Shown here in pieces: positions 35,910-45,747 of a stretch of 64,000 nt of DNA. The stretch is from Bradyrhizobium roseum (lineage in GTDB: Bacteria; Pseudomonadota; Alphaproteobacteria; Rhizobiales; Xanthobacteraceae). The stretch is taken from assembly GCF_030413175.1 (NCBI RefSeq), contig NZ_CP129212.1:2418001-2482000 (forward strand), given 5' to 3'. Position 1 is the first letter of the stretch, and every line of letters starts with the position of its first letter. Below the pieces are notes generated by a model. The model saw nothing but the letters and a program-made list of their open reading frames with translations, did not search any database and was not told where the DNA came from. The translations under genes were made by a program, and so were the position numbers.

Positions 35910-35939
35910 CCCCATTTCTACTTTGCATGGGGTTGTTTT
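35910..35939 (+). terminator. Intrinsic terminator after tctA
   Basis: CCCCAT (35910-35915) pairs with ATGGGG (35927-35932) across an 11-base loop and is followed at once by TTGTTTT. It is correctly placed to end the mtnP-mtnA-tctB-tctA transcript. Confidence 0.6.
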
Positions 35940-36040
35940 CGCACTTTTGCCCCGTCGGGAGTAGCTTGCATCAATGATGCAGTGCGGCGCGCGTCGTGAT
36001 CGCGGTCTGCGCGAGGTCAGCGGGCCGGACGCGCGTTCCT

Positions 36041-36517
36041 TTACTTTGGTCCGCTGCTGATGGCGGCGGGAAGTGACGAAGGCAGCTTGCCTGCGGCTTG
36101 CAGCGCGGCCTGCATGGCGACGATATAGCCGTAAGGACCCAGCCCCGCGATCACGCCTTTCACAGCGGCCGACAGCTTGGAGTGCCGATGCAGTTCGTCG
36201 CGGGCGTGGATGTTAGAGATGTGCACCTCGTAGATCGGGCCATCAAAAATCTTCATCGCATCGTAGATCGCAATCGAGGTGAAGGAGTAGGCGGCGGGAT
36301 TGATGATGAGGGCGTCCGCCGAGCTGCGGGCGGACTGGATCAGGTCGACCAGCTCGCCTTCGTGGTTGGACTGGTGAAACGCCAGTTGCGCGCCGGTGAA
36401 GGCGGCGAATTCCTCGCAGGACGCCTTGATGGCGTCGAGCGTGGTCGAGCCGTAGATATGCGGCTCGCGGACACCGAGCATGTTCAGGTTCGGGCCGTTG
36501 AGGATCATGATGCGCAT
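36041..36517 (-). CDS. Type II 3-dehydroquinate dehydratase family protein, with altered active-site residues
   Basis: A 158-residue AroQ-type protein. The flexible-loop R17 and Y22 (GVREPHIYGS), N73, the general acid H99 (EVHISNIHA) and R111 are kept. However, the segment normally NPGAYTHTS...RDA reads NPAAYSFTSIAIYDA, so the substrate-contacting His is Phe79 and the conserved Arg is Tyr85. Catalysis of 3-dehydroquinate dehydration may be weakened or redirected. It stands alone beside a CoA-transferase rather than with shikimate or accBC genes, which also argues for a paralog. A plain AroQ function cannot be excluded. Confidence 0.82.
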   Translation of the reverse strand: MRIMILNGPNLNMLGVREPHIYGSTTLDAIKASCEEFAAFTGAQLAFHQSNHEGELVDLIQSARSSADALIINPAAYSFTSIAIYDAMKIFDGPIYEVHISNIHARDELHRHSKLSAAVKGVIAGLGPYGYIVAMQAALQAAGKLPSSLPAAISSGPK

Positions 36518-36620
36518 GGATTGCCTTTCACGGGTGATGCCGGAATAGTGTAGCCGATCGCGGACGCAGGTCAGCCGCTCGCCGGCACCACCGGCGTAGT
36601 AGGCTGATCTACCCTGCCGG

Positions 36621-37814
36621 TCACACCACCTTGCGTTGACGCAATTCCGCGATCTCGTCCTTGCCGAAGCCGAACTCGGTCAGCACCTCCTCGGTCTGCT
36701 CGCCGAATTCCGGCGGCCGTGCTGCCATCCTGCTCGGCGTGCGCGAGAGCGTCACCGGTTGGCCGACGAGCTGGATATGGCGGTTCTCGTCGTTCGGCAC
36801 GTGCTGGGCGATGCCGAGATGCTTGACCTGGGCGTCCTCGAACATCTGGTCGATCGAATAGATCGGGCCGCAGGGCACGCCAGCGTCGTTCAGTTCCTTG
36901 ACCCAGGTTTCCGTCGATTTCTTCTCGGTGAGCTTGCCGATCAAGGCATTGAGCGCGTCACGGTTCTTCGACCGCGCCGGTGCTGTGGCGTAATCGGGGT
37001 TGGTGACCAGTTCGGGCGCGCCGATCGCCTGTGCGCAGCGCTCCCAGATCCGTCCGCCCGTGGTGGCGATGTTGATGTAGCCGTCGGAGGTCTTGAACAC
37101 GCCCGTTGGAATCGAGGTCGGATGGTTGTTGCCGGCCTGCTGGGCGACGTCCTTCTCCATCAGCCAGCGCGAGGCCTGGAAATCCAGCATGAAAATCTGC
37201 GCCTGCAGCAGCGAGGTCTGCACCCACTGACCCTGGCCGGAAACGTCCCGCTCCAGCAGTGCGGTGAGGATGCCAATGGCACAGAACAAGCCGGCGGTGA
37301 GGTCGGCGACGGGGATGCCGACCCGCATCGGGCCCTCGCCGGGTGCGCCGGTGATCGACATCAGCCCGCCCATGCCCTGCGCGATCTGATCGAAGCCCGG
37401 CCGCTTGTGATAGGGCCCGTCCTGGCCGAAGCCGGAGATGCTGCCATAGACGATGCGGGGGTTGATCTGGCGCAGGCTCTCATAGTCGATGCCGAGCTTG
37501 GCCTTCACGTCGGGACGAAAATTCTCGACCACGACGTCGGCCTGCTCGGCGAGCCGCTTGAACACTTCGAGGCCCTTGGGGTCCTTCAGATTCAGCGTCA
37601 TGGCCCGCTTGTTGCGGTGCAAATTCTGGAAATCCGAGCCCTGCCGCGGGCCGCCCGGCTGCTCGCCGCCGCCATCCTCCAGCAGCGCGTCGATCTTGAC
37701 GACATTGGCGCCCCAATCCGCCAGTTGGCGGACGCAGGTCGGCCCGGAGCGGACGCGGGTAAGATCGAGCACGGTGAAACGGGAAAGGGCCTGCGAAGCA
37801 CGGGGGAAAGGCAT
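36621..37814 (-). CDS. Class III CoA-transferase (CaiB/BaiF family)
   Basis: A 397-residue CoA-transferase moving CoA between carboxylic acids. The N-terminus LSRFTVLDLTRVRSGPTCVR and the segment VVKIDALLEDGG are typical, and the catalytic aspartate is D171 in IPVADLTAGLFCAIG. GFGQDGPYHKRPGFDQIAQG lies just before it. It precedes the AroQ-like gene on the same strand (103-base gap). Many such enzymes act with succinyl-CoA, formyl-CoA or benzylsuccinate; the substrate here is unknown. Confidence 0.93.
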   Translation of the reverse strand: MPFPRASQALSRFTVLDLTRVRSGPTCVRQLADWGANVVKIDALLEDGGGEQPGGPRQGSDFQNLHRNKRAMTLNLKDPKGLEVFKRLAEQADVVVENFRPDVKAKLGIDYESLRQINPRIVYGSISGFGQDGPYHKRPGFDQIAQGMGGLMSITGAPGEGPMRVGIPVADLTAGLFCAIGILTALLERDVSGQGQWVQTSLLQAQIFMLDFQASRWLMEKDVAQQAGNNHPTSIPTGVFKTSDGYINIATTGGRIWERCAQAIGAPELVTNPDYATAPARSKNRDALNALIGKLTEKKSTETWVKELNDAGVPCGPIYSIDQMFEDAQVKHLGIAQHVPNDENRHIQLVGQPVTLSRTPSRMAARPPEFGEQTEEVLTEFGFGKDEIAELRQRKVV

Positions 37815-38141
37815 TGAGAAACCTTCTTCTTTTGGATTTCGCGGGGGGGCGGGCGGACCCGTTTGGCTTAAACAATCTGGCGCCGATTTCCAACTGCTTG
37901 TTCACCATCCGCGGGACGGCCATGCCGGCAGGGCAAGGCGAGGTTTTGGCTGCGGACGCCGCTGCAACGCTGGGAAGCCCCGCAAAACCACGGACCGCCG
38001 GGGGCGCCTTTCGCAGTAAAACATCGCAAAGCGCGCGCACGCCAAAATCCGGCTGGTAAACAAGCGTTAACGAGGCGAATCTAGCCTCCGGATGCGCTGC
38101 GATTCCCCTGCAACCCGGCGACCTGCCGAGGGGCCTGATCG
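37815..38141. other. 327-base divergent gap, no gene seen
   Basis: This separates the CoA-transferase (minus) from the metalloprotease (plus) and should hold both promoters. Open frames of about 80 codons cross it but have no family features. A GAGGGG element 9 bases before 38142 serves the protease start. Confidence 0.4.
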
Positions 38142-41100
38142 ATGAAAAAGAACGGCCTGCTTTCCGAGGACATCTGGTTGTTCCAGGCGCCTGATGCCGG
38201 GATGGGCGCGCCCGCGCCTGACGCGGTGCATGATACGATGTTTCGGGATGAGGGCGAGCCTTTCCCGTTGGCGGATGCCAGCGGCGGTTTGGTTGATGTG
38301 ATGGTCTCGGCCTCCAAGCCGGTCGTGTCGATCGCGACGCTTGCCGACTACCTCGTCAACGGCTTTTGGGTTTACAACAGCACGCCGGCCCATCACTTTT
38401 CTTCGAATACCATCACCTACAACATCACCGGGCTGAATGCGGCGGAGCAGTTCCTCGCGCAGACGGCGATGCAGGCATGGTCCGAGGTCGCCAACATCAG
38501 CTTCGTCCAGACCTCCGGCGCTGCAAACATCACCTTCACCCACAATGGTACGATGCAGGCCTATACCAGCGGCGCCTGGTACGGGAACGGCGCGATCGCC
38601 TATCAGACCATCAACATCAGCACCGACTGGGTCACCACCGACGGCGGCGCGAACGACAACAAGACCGGCATCGATAGCTATGCCTACCAGACCTACGTCC
38701 ACGAAATCGGACATGCGCTGGGGCTGGGCCATCAGGGGCCTTATAATGGCAGCGCGTCGTATTCGACCGACGCGATCTATGCCAACGACACCTGGCAATA
38801 TTCCATCATGTCGTATTTCTCGGAGCAGAATTATTCCGGGAGTTCATACCGCTACGTGGTCACGCCGCAGATGGCGGACATCTACGCCGTGGGGTTGATG
38901 TACGGCGCGGCCACCTCGACGCGAACCGGCGACACCGTCTACGGTTTCAACAGCAATGCCGGCGCGGTGTTCAATTTCGCCGCCTACAGCCCGGCGCCGG
39001 CGCTGACGATCTATGACAGCGGCGGCAACGACACGCTCGATTGCTCCGGCTATTCCGCGGCGCAGACCATCGACCTGAACGCGGGTGCGTTTTCCTCGGT
39101 CGGCGGCCTGACCAACAATATCGGGTTGGCGCTCAACGCGGTGATCGAGAAGGCCATCGGCGGCAGCGGCAACGACCACCTCATCGCAAGCAACACCGGC
39201 TCTACGCTTTCAGGCGGCGGCGGCGCCGATACGCTGACGGGCGGCGCCGGAAACGATACGTTGATTGGTGGCGCCGGCGTCGACAACATGACCGGCGGCA
39301 GCAGCGGCGATACCTTCGTGTTCCTGCTCGGCAACAGTTCGGCCGCAAGCGGCCAGCGCGACCGCATTACCGACTTCGTATCCGGTACAGACCACATCGA
39401 CCTCAGCGGGTTCGATGCGATCAGCAGCAGCGGCAGCTACGATCAGTTCAAGTTCATCGCCACCGCCGCCTTCCACGGCGCGGCCGGCGAACTCAACTAT
39501 TTCTATAACAGCTCGACCGGCGTCACCACGTTGCAGGGCGATACCAACGGCGACGGGGTCGCCGATTTCGGGATCGATCTAACCGGCAATGTTGCGATCA
39601 GCCTGACCGATCTGATCGGGGTGTACTCGACGCCGGTGGTGATCGAGTCCTTTGGCGATACCAGCCTTACCGTGATCGGCAACAACTACGCTTTGAACCC
39701 GGCCGGTGGCGGAACCGGCCCGTTACTGAAATACGGCTCGGCGGTGACCGTGGGACAATACGGTGCCTGGACGTTCATTGGGGCGGAAGAGATATCTGGC
39801 GGGTATGAAGTTGCGTTGCATCTGCCCGGCTCAGATCAGTACACGGTCTGGAATACCGACATCAACGGCAATGTGGTTTCCAACGGTACCGGGGGAATCG
39901 TATCGGGTGCCAGCACAGCACTGAGATCACTGGAGCCGAGCTTCCAGCAGGATCTGAATGGAGATGGCGTCATTGGCGTTCCCGCCGCCGTCGTGGTCGA
40001 GGCCTACGGAAACACCAGCCTCGCGGTGGTTGGAAACAACTATGCCCTGAATCCGTCGGGCGGCGGCACGGGACCCTTGTTGAAGTACGGTTCGGTGATC
40101 ACCGTCGGTCAATACGGCAGCTGGACCTTCATTGGGGCAGAACAGATTTCTGGGGGGTATGAGGTTGCTTTGCATCTGCCCGGTTCAGATCAGTACACGG
40201 TCTGGAATACCGATACGAACGGCAATGTGGTTTCCAACGGTACGGGGGGTATCGTATCGGGAGCCAGCAATGCGCTGAAATCACTGGAGCCGAGCTTTCA
40301 GCAGGATCTGAACGGAGATGGCGTCATTGGCGTTGCCTCCTCCATTGCGGTGATCGAGTCATACGGGAACACCAGCCTCGCCGTGGTTGGAAACAACTAT
40401 GCCCTGAATCCGTCCGGGGGAGGCAACGGGCCGCTGTTGAAGTACGGTTCAGTGATCACCGTGGGTCAATACGGCGCCTGGACCTTCATTGGGGCGGAAC
40501 AGATATCTGGCGGTTATGAGGTCGCTTTGCATTTGCCAGGCTCGGACCAGTACACGGTCTGGAATACCGACATCAACGGCAATGTGGTCTCCAACGGGAC
40601 CGGCGGTATCGTATCGGGAGCCAGCGCTGCATTGAAATCGTTGGAGCCGAGCTTCCAGCAGGACCTGAATGGGGATGGCTTCATTGGTGCCGGTTCTGCC
40701 AGCGTGGCGATCGAGTCCTATGGAAATACCAGCTTGACGGTAGTTGGAAACAACTACGCCCTCAATCCGAGTGGGGGTGGTATAGGGCCCCTGCTGAAGT
40801 ATGGTTCTGTGATCACGGTGGGTCAATATGGCGACTGGACCTTCATTGGAGCGGAGCAGATATCAGGAGGGTACCAAGTCGCTCTGCATTTGCTCGGTTC
40901 AAATCAGTATACGGTCTGGAACACCGACGCGGATGGTAATGTTGTTTCCAACGCCACCGGGGGCATAGTATCGGGGTCCAGCAATGCGCTGAAATCGCTG
41001 GAGCCGACTTTCCAACAGGACCTGAATGGAGATGGAGCTATCGCGGCGAATTTGCTCGGATACCAAACCGCGCAGCAAGCGCTACAGGACGCCTTCGTTT

Positions 41101-41342
41101 TCGACCGGTTCGGCGCGCCGACGGACGGTCCTGATTTCGGTTCACCAGCGGGAGGCGGAGATAAGTTAATCGTCTACGCTCTTGATGGTGCAAAGGCGCT
41201 CGAAGCTGAGGCCATGGGTGCGATCGTTGGTCAGCTACACCAACCACATTCGGATTTTGCAACATCGCATTCGATCGAAAGTTTGGATTCTGCACTTGTC
41301 CAAGTGGATTGGCGTGTATTTGACTACTTCATTGTGCAATGA
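38142..41342 (+). CDS. Secreted metzincin (M10-like) protease with RTX-type region and four long tandem repeats
   Basis: A 1066-residue protein without a Sec signal. The catalytic domain has the zinc motif HEIGHALGLGH (H187, H191, H197) and a Met-turn near residue 223 (SIMSYF), as in serralysins and matrixins. Calcium-binding RTX-like nonapeptides follow (GGGGADTLTGGAGNDTLIGG near residue 360) and then an M10 C-terminal-like segment. From about residue 498 to 967 there are four copies of a ~118-residue module containing YALNP, GQYGAWTFIGAEQISGGY, QYTVWNTDINGN and a closing EF-hand-like DLNGDG. Export by a type I system is expected; no such transporter is adjacent. The C-terminal ~100 residues are unique. 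Confidence 0.92.
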   Translation: MKKNGLLSEDIWLFQAPDAGMGAPAPDAVHDTMFRDEGEPFPLADASGGLVDVMVSASKPVVSIATLADYLVNGFWVYNSTPAHHFSSNTITYNITGLNAAEQFLAQTAMQAWSEVANISFVQTSGAANITFTHNGTMQAYTSGAWYGNGAIAYQTINISTDWVTTDGGANDNKTGIDSYAYQTYVHEIGHALGLGHQGPYNGSASYSTDAIYANDTWQYSIMSYFSEQNYSGSSYRYVVTPQMADIYAVGLMYGAATSTRTGDTVYGFNSNAGAVFNFAAYSPAPALTIYDSGGNDTLDCSGYSAAQTIDLNAGAFSSVGGLTNNIGLALNAVIEKAIGGSGNDHLIASNTGSTLSGGGGADTLTGGAGNDTLIGGAGVDNMTGGSSGDTFVFLLGNSSAASGQRDRITDFVSGTDHIDLSGFDAISSSGSYDQFKFIATAAFHGAAGELNYFYNSSTGVTTLQGDTNGDGVADFGIDLTGNVAISLTDLIGVYSTPVVIESFGDTSLTVIGNNYALNPAGGGTGPLLKYGSAVTVGQYGAWTFIGAEEISGGYEVALHLPGSDQYTVWNTDINGNVVSNGTGGIVSGASTALRSLEPSFQQDLNGDGVIGVPAAVVVEAYGNTSLAVVGNNYALNPSGGGTGPLLKYGSVITVGQYGSWTFIGAEQISGGYEVALHLPGSDQYTVWNTDTNGNVVSNGTGGIVSGASNALKSLEPSFQQDLNGDGVIGVASSIAVIESYGNTSLAVVGNNYALNPSGGGNGPLLKYGSVITVGQYGAWTFIGAEQISGGYEVALHLPGSDQYTVWNTDINGNVVSNGTGGIVSGASAALKSLEPSFQQDLNGDGFIGAGSASVAIESYGNTSLTVVGNNYALNPSGGGIGPLLKYGSVITVGQYGDWTFIGAEQISGGYQVALHLLGSNQYTVWNTDADGNVVSNATGGIVSGSSNALKSLEPTFQQDLNGDGAIAANLLGYQTAQQALQDAFVFDRFGAPTDGPDFGSPAGGGDKLIVYALDGAKALEAEAMGAIVGQLHQPHSDFATSHSIESLDSALVQVDWRVFDYFIVQ
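39637..41050 (+). repeat. Four in-frame tandem repeats of about 354 bp inside the protease gene
   Basis: Copies begin near 39637, 39990, 40347 and 40701. They are highly similar at the DNA level over long stretches (for example around GACCAGTACACGGTCTGGAA and CAGGACCTGAATGG), with the last copy the most divergent (for example LLGSNQYTVWNTDADGN). High nucleotide identity suggests recent duplication or ongoing gene conversion, so copy number may vary between strains. Confidence 0.9.
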
Positions 41343-41800
41343 ACGTGTCGTAACTGAACGGCTTTTCCCCCGGGGGCATCAAGGATCGTTAGTTCGCATC
41401 TGTAATTGATCAATAGCACCGCGGTCTGTCGATTTCTCTCCAGCCAGCAAATCTCCTCAGGGTTGCAAGATCGCTACAATCTGGATTTTAAAACTGCTGT
41501 GGTGGGATTTGCCGCTTTCGCAGTCGCCCAGTCGCGGGGCCCTACACTCCGTGATGCCGTGGTAGTCGAACTCACCAAATGGTCTCTTGCCCGAACGGTG
41601 CTTTCGCTTTTGGCCGCCCTTCCAAGCTGACGTGGTTGACACCGACAGCGTGAACACGGCAAAGCGACGATGCGTCGTCAGCACTTCGCAGGGCTCGTTA
41701 ACCCGTGCGTCAAAGTCTTTCCGATCACGGGTCGTCGCGCCATGGCGAATCTCTAGTTTGGGGTTTGTCCGTTGAATTTGCGGTGTTAGAGGTCAGCTCC
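41343..41800. other. 458-base gap of lower GC with no recognisable gene
   Basis: The base composition falls clearly below that of the flanking genes here. Short frames of about 75 codons exist on both strands (for example 41406-41630 plus and 41457-41684 minus), but none has a recognisable family or a good ribosome-binding site. It may be a degraded insertion or the edge of acquired DNA. Confidence 0.4.
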
Positions 41801-42874
41801 ATGCTCAGTCTCGACAGATCAAAAAATGATACTTCCGTAACGCTCGATTTGCTCCGAGCGATCGCCGCGCAAATGGTCTGCGTAGGTCACGCCTTAAATT
41901 TCTTCATGGGAAACTGGCCGAGCAGCTTGCCCTATATGCAGAACGTCGGGGTTCTTCTGTTTTTCATTTTGTCAGGCTTTCTAATAATGCATACGCTGAT
42001 TAAACGATCCGAACGCTCAGACTATGGTTTCACTCAATTTCTCATCGACCGCTTCGCCAGGATCTACTCTGGACTGATCCCCGCGCTCGTTTTGATTATC
42101 GCGATCGATTGGATTGTGATTCATCTTACTGCCGATCCGCACGTTGTTCGATACTTCAACTTGAAGACTCTCGTCGCGAATCTATTCATGTTGGAGAGCT
42201 ATCGCGGTGCTTTCGAGAACAACTTGCGATGGTCTGCATTTGGATCGGCTTCGCCGTTGTGGACGCTTGCAATAGAATGGCACATCTACATGTTCGTTGG
42301 TGCTGTCTTCTTCATGTTGAAGGCCCCGCGCTCATTTCTTCACATGTTACCGATCGCCCTGTTCTTCGGGCAGACCTCATTGCACTTCCTGAGCGGATCG
42401 TATCAGCCGGATGGCGTCGGCCGAGGCCTGTTCTCTCTCTGGCTGGGCGGAGCAGCCTTATATTTTGTGACCAGAAATTCCTCGATCCCGAGGTGGCCGG
42501 CTATAGCGATGGCTATCTCAGGACTTGCGATATTCGTTGCAACCCATCCAGCCCACGCTGAATACAACCTTGCCGGCTATCCGCTGCTGCTCATCGCGGT
42601 GATTGGCGTTATCGCTGCAACGCAAACCAGCCATCTGTCGAAGGGCTTCCGCATGACAAGAGCGATCAGCTTCTTCGCGGATTACTCGTTTACACTTTAC
42701 CTGATCCACCATACCTTGATGTATGCAATGTGGGTCATCTGGCCGGATCGAGGCGTTCTGATGTTTGGGCTAGCCGTGACGATCTCGAATCTGTTCGCAA
42801 TCGGATTGGCAGCGATAGGTGAAAAGCATCATCATCGAGTTGCGTTATTTCTATCGAACCGTCGCCCGCTCTGA
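41801..42874 (+). CDS. Acyltransferase family 3 membrane protein
   Basis: A 357-residue multi-span membrane acyltransferase (OatA/ExoZ/NodX type) that typically transfers acetyl or succinyl groups to surface sugars. Signature parts are LDLLRAIAAQMVCVGHALNF near residue 17 with the catalytic-type His, VGVLLFFILSGFLIMHTL near residue 50, and FLIDRFARIYSGLIPAL. The ATG at 41801 starts just before the first conserved segment; an upstream in-frame start would add 32 non-conserved residues. GC is visibly lower than the surroundings, suggesting transfer. It lies upstream of a flippase-like gene, in keeping with polysaccharide modification. Confidence 0.88.
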   Translation: MLSLDRSKNDTSVTLDLLRAIAAQMVCVGHALNFFMGNWPSSLPYMQNVGVLLFFILSGFLIMHTLIKRSERSDYGFTQFLIDRFARIYSGLIPALVLIIAIDWIVIHLTADPHVVRYFNLKTLVANLFMLESYRGAFENNLRWSAFGSASPLWTLAIEWHIYMFVGAVFFMLKAPRSFLHMLPIALFFGQTSLHFLSGSYQPDGVGRGLFSLWLGGAALYFVTRNSSIPRWPAIAMAISGLAIFVATHPAHAEYNLAGYPLLLIAVIGVIAATQTSHLSKGFRMTRAISFFADYSFTLYLIHHTLMYAMWVIWPDRGVLMFGLAVTISNLFAIGLAAIGEKHHHRVALFLSNRRPL

Positions 42875-43198
42875 GAGTATCCTAAATAGAGCAGGTGTTC
42901 CGCTTCGTGTTCGACCGGCCGAAAGTAATAGCGTCGAATTCCATCGGTACGTGGCGTTGCCACTCTCAAAAGCCGGAGAAGCGCCTTCGTGCTACATCTA
43001 ACGCGGGCTAACCGACGGTAGGGATGTTAAGATCCGGTTCGATCTTCCCTCACACTGTTCTCATCTGTAAGGCGATCCGAGTGCCTCGGATGTGTTACGG
43101 CAATTTCTTTCCCCACCCTCCCACTGTTCGCTTCCGCACCCTCGACATCCTCCTGCCGGACTGATAGCCCGGCTGCGATGCCTTTGTGAGGTCTGGCC
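42875..43198. other. 324-base gap, low GC at left, contains a short hairpin
   Basis: No gene is recognisable. A perfect stem ATCCGAG/CTCGGAT with a three-base loop lies at 43075-43091, without a T-run. GAGG at about 43188 may serve the next TTG start. Confidence 0.35.
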
Positions 43199-44767
43199 TT
43201 GATCGATGAGCCCGTTGAGGTGCGCGGTAAAGCGGTGGCTTCGTCGAGTGCTCCGGTGCCCGGCCGGGCAGGACGGCTGTTTGCCGGGTGGTCCGCCAAC
43301 CTGGTCCAGATGGTGCTGGGAATAACCCAGCAGGTCGCGCTGATCCCGGTGTTCCTGCACTATTGGACGGGCGACATTCTGGCGGCATGGTTTGCCATCT
43401 ATGCCATCGGCAATCTCGCTTTCATCGCCGATGCCGGCTTGCAGTTCCGTGCGATCAACCGGTTTCTGCAATTCAAGTCTGGCATCGACAGCGACGGCCG
43501 CACTGCGCGATTTTACGGTGCGATGCTGCGGATTTATCTCGGGCTTGTGGCGGCGTTGACATTACCGCTGTTGCTGGCGTCGGCTTTGCTGGCGCCATCC
43601 ACGGCGTTCGGATTTGCCTCGGTTGCGCATTTCGATGCGGCATTCGTCGTCATGGCTGCCGGAATGCTGTGGACGGTGCCGTCCAATCTCGTTGCGGCGT
43701 TGTATCGTGCGCGAGGACGCTATGGCCGCGCGGTGAAGGTTCAGAATGCCGCCGTTCTTGCCGGGCAATTCGGCCAATTGGCCGCCATTGTCACGACCGG
43801 CAGCTTGTTGGCCGTCGCCCTGGCTTACGCCGCCGCGCAGGTCGTTGCCACGATCTGGCTATTGACGATCGACGCTCCGCGATTGTTTCCATATTTGCGC
43901 ACGGAACGCGTGGCGCTTTCATGGCGCTGTATTGCCGGTCAGTTTCGCAAGGCCGTGCCATTTGCGGTGGCCGGCGCCGCCGACCTTGCCTTGCTCAATC
44001 TGCCGGTTCTTTTGGTCAGCGCATTTGTGTCCGACCGAGTCGCCGTCGCGCAGTGGGGGCTTACCCGCGTGGTCGCCGGCTTGCTGCGTGTTCTCTGCGT
44101 TCAGACGACCCTGCCTCTGGCCGCCGAACTGGGCCACGATCACGCCATGGGTGATACGCAACGGCTGCAAAGCCTGTACGCCCGCGGATCGATGCTGGTG
44201 ACGCTGCTGGCGAGCGTCGTGGTGTCCGGCCTGTTGCCGTTCTGGCCGGATTTTTTCGCGCTCTGGACCCACGGTATCGTTCCCTACGATCCGGTGCTGA
44301 CGGTGACGTTGCTGCTCGGCACGGCCGCCGCCGCCCCCTCGATCCTGGCGCTGAATTACGCCAATTACAGCAATCGCGGCGATCTTCTGGTCCGGGCCAA
44401 GGGACTGCAACTCGTCGTTTTCCTGATCCTGGCGGCTGCCCTGACACCCTCGATGGGATTGATCGGGGCGGCGATTGCCGTCATCGCCAGCGAACTCTTG
44501 ATTCAGTTCGGCATGCTGGGACGGATCATCCTGCAAAAGACGCTGCAGCACCCGCTGCGGCATGTATGTCTTCTGGCAGCGGTGATGATTGGCGTGACGC
44601 TCGCGGGCTGGGCGCTGGGATTGGTGATCCGCCTGACTGTTCCGCTGGCGGCACCGGCGCGTTTTTTCGCCGAATGCGCGCTATGGTTGCTTTTCGTCGC
44701 AGTGGCCGCCAGTCCGCTGGCGATCGAAAGCGTTCGGGCGCGATTATCCGCGGCGATTCCGCACTAG
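43199..44767 (+). CDS. Polysaccharide flippase-like membrane protein (Wzx/MATE-like superfamily)
   Basis: A 522-residue protein with about twelve to fourteen hydrophobic segments spread over its length, beginning near residue 30 (LFAGWSANLVQMVLGITQQVA). Overall architecture and the Arg/Phe-rich stretch ADAGLQFRAINRFLQFKSG resemble lipopolysaccharide O-antigen flippases. The TTG start is supported only by GAGG 8 bases upstream. It lies between an acyltransferase and RfbA, so a role in exporting a lipid-linked surface glycan is plausible. No Wzy or Wzz gene is visible. Confidence 0.75.
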   Translation: MIDEPVEVRGKAVASSSAPVPGRAGRLFAGWSANLVQMVLGITQQVALIPVFLHYWTGDILAAWFAIYAIGNLAFIADAGLQFRAINRFLQFKSGIDSDGRTARFYGAMLRIYLGLVAALTLPLLLASALLAPSTAFGFASVAHFDAAFVVMAAGMLWTVPSNLVAALYRARGRYGRAVKVQNAAVLAGQFGQLAAIVTTGSLLAVALAYAAAQVVATIWLLTIDAPRLFPYLRTERVALSWRCIAGQFRKAVPFAVAGAADLALLNLPVLLVSAFVSDRVAVAQWGLTRVVAGLLRVLCVQTTLPLAAELGHDHAMGDTQRLQSLYARGSMLVTLLASVVVSGLLPFWPDFFALWTHGIVPYDPVLTVTLLLGTAAAAPSILALNYANYSNRGDLLVRAKGLQLVVFLILAAALTPSMGLIGAAIAVIASELLIQFGMLGRIILQKTLQHPLRHVCLLAAVMIGVTLAGWALGLVIRLTVPLAAPARFFAECALWLLFVAVAASPLAIESVRARLSAAIPH

Positions 44768-44791
44768 GGACTTTCCGTTGCGATTGAATCG

Positions 44792-45670
<879 letters not shown>

Positions 45671-45747
45671 GCCACCCGTGCTCACGTCGCCGTCTTCCAA
45701 ATGCCGGCGGGGTGCCTCGTTAGATCTGCGGGCACCCCGAACAGTCC

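Noticed and set aside
39637..41050. CRISPR array
   Set aside because: The repeats are ~354 bp, in frame, contiguous and coding, with no short repeat-spacer pattern.
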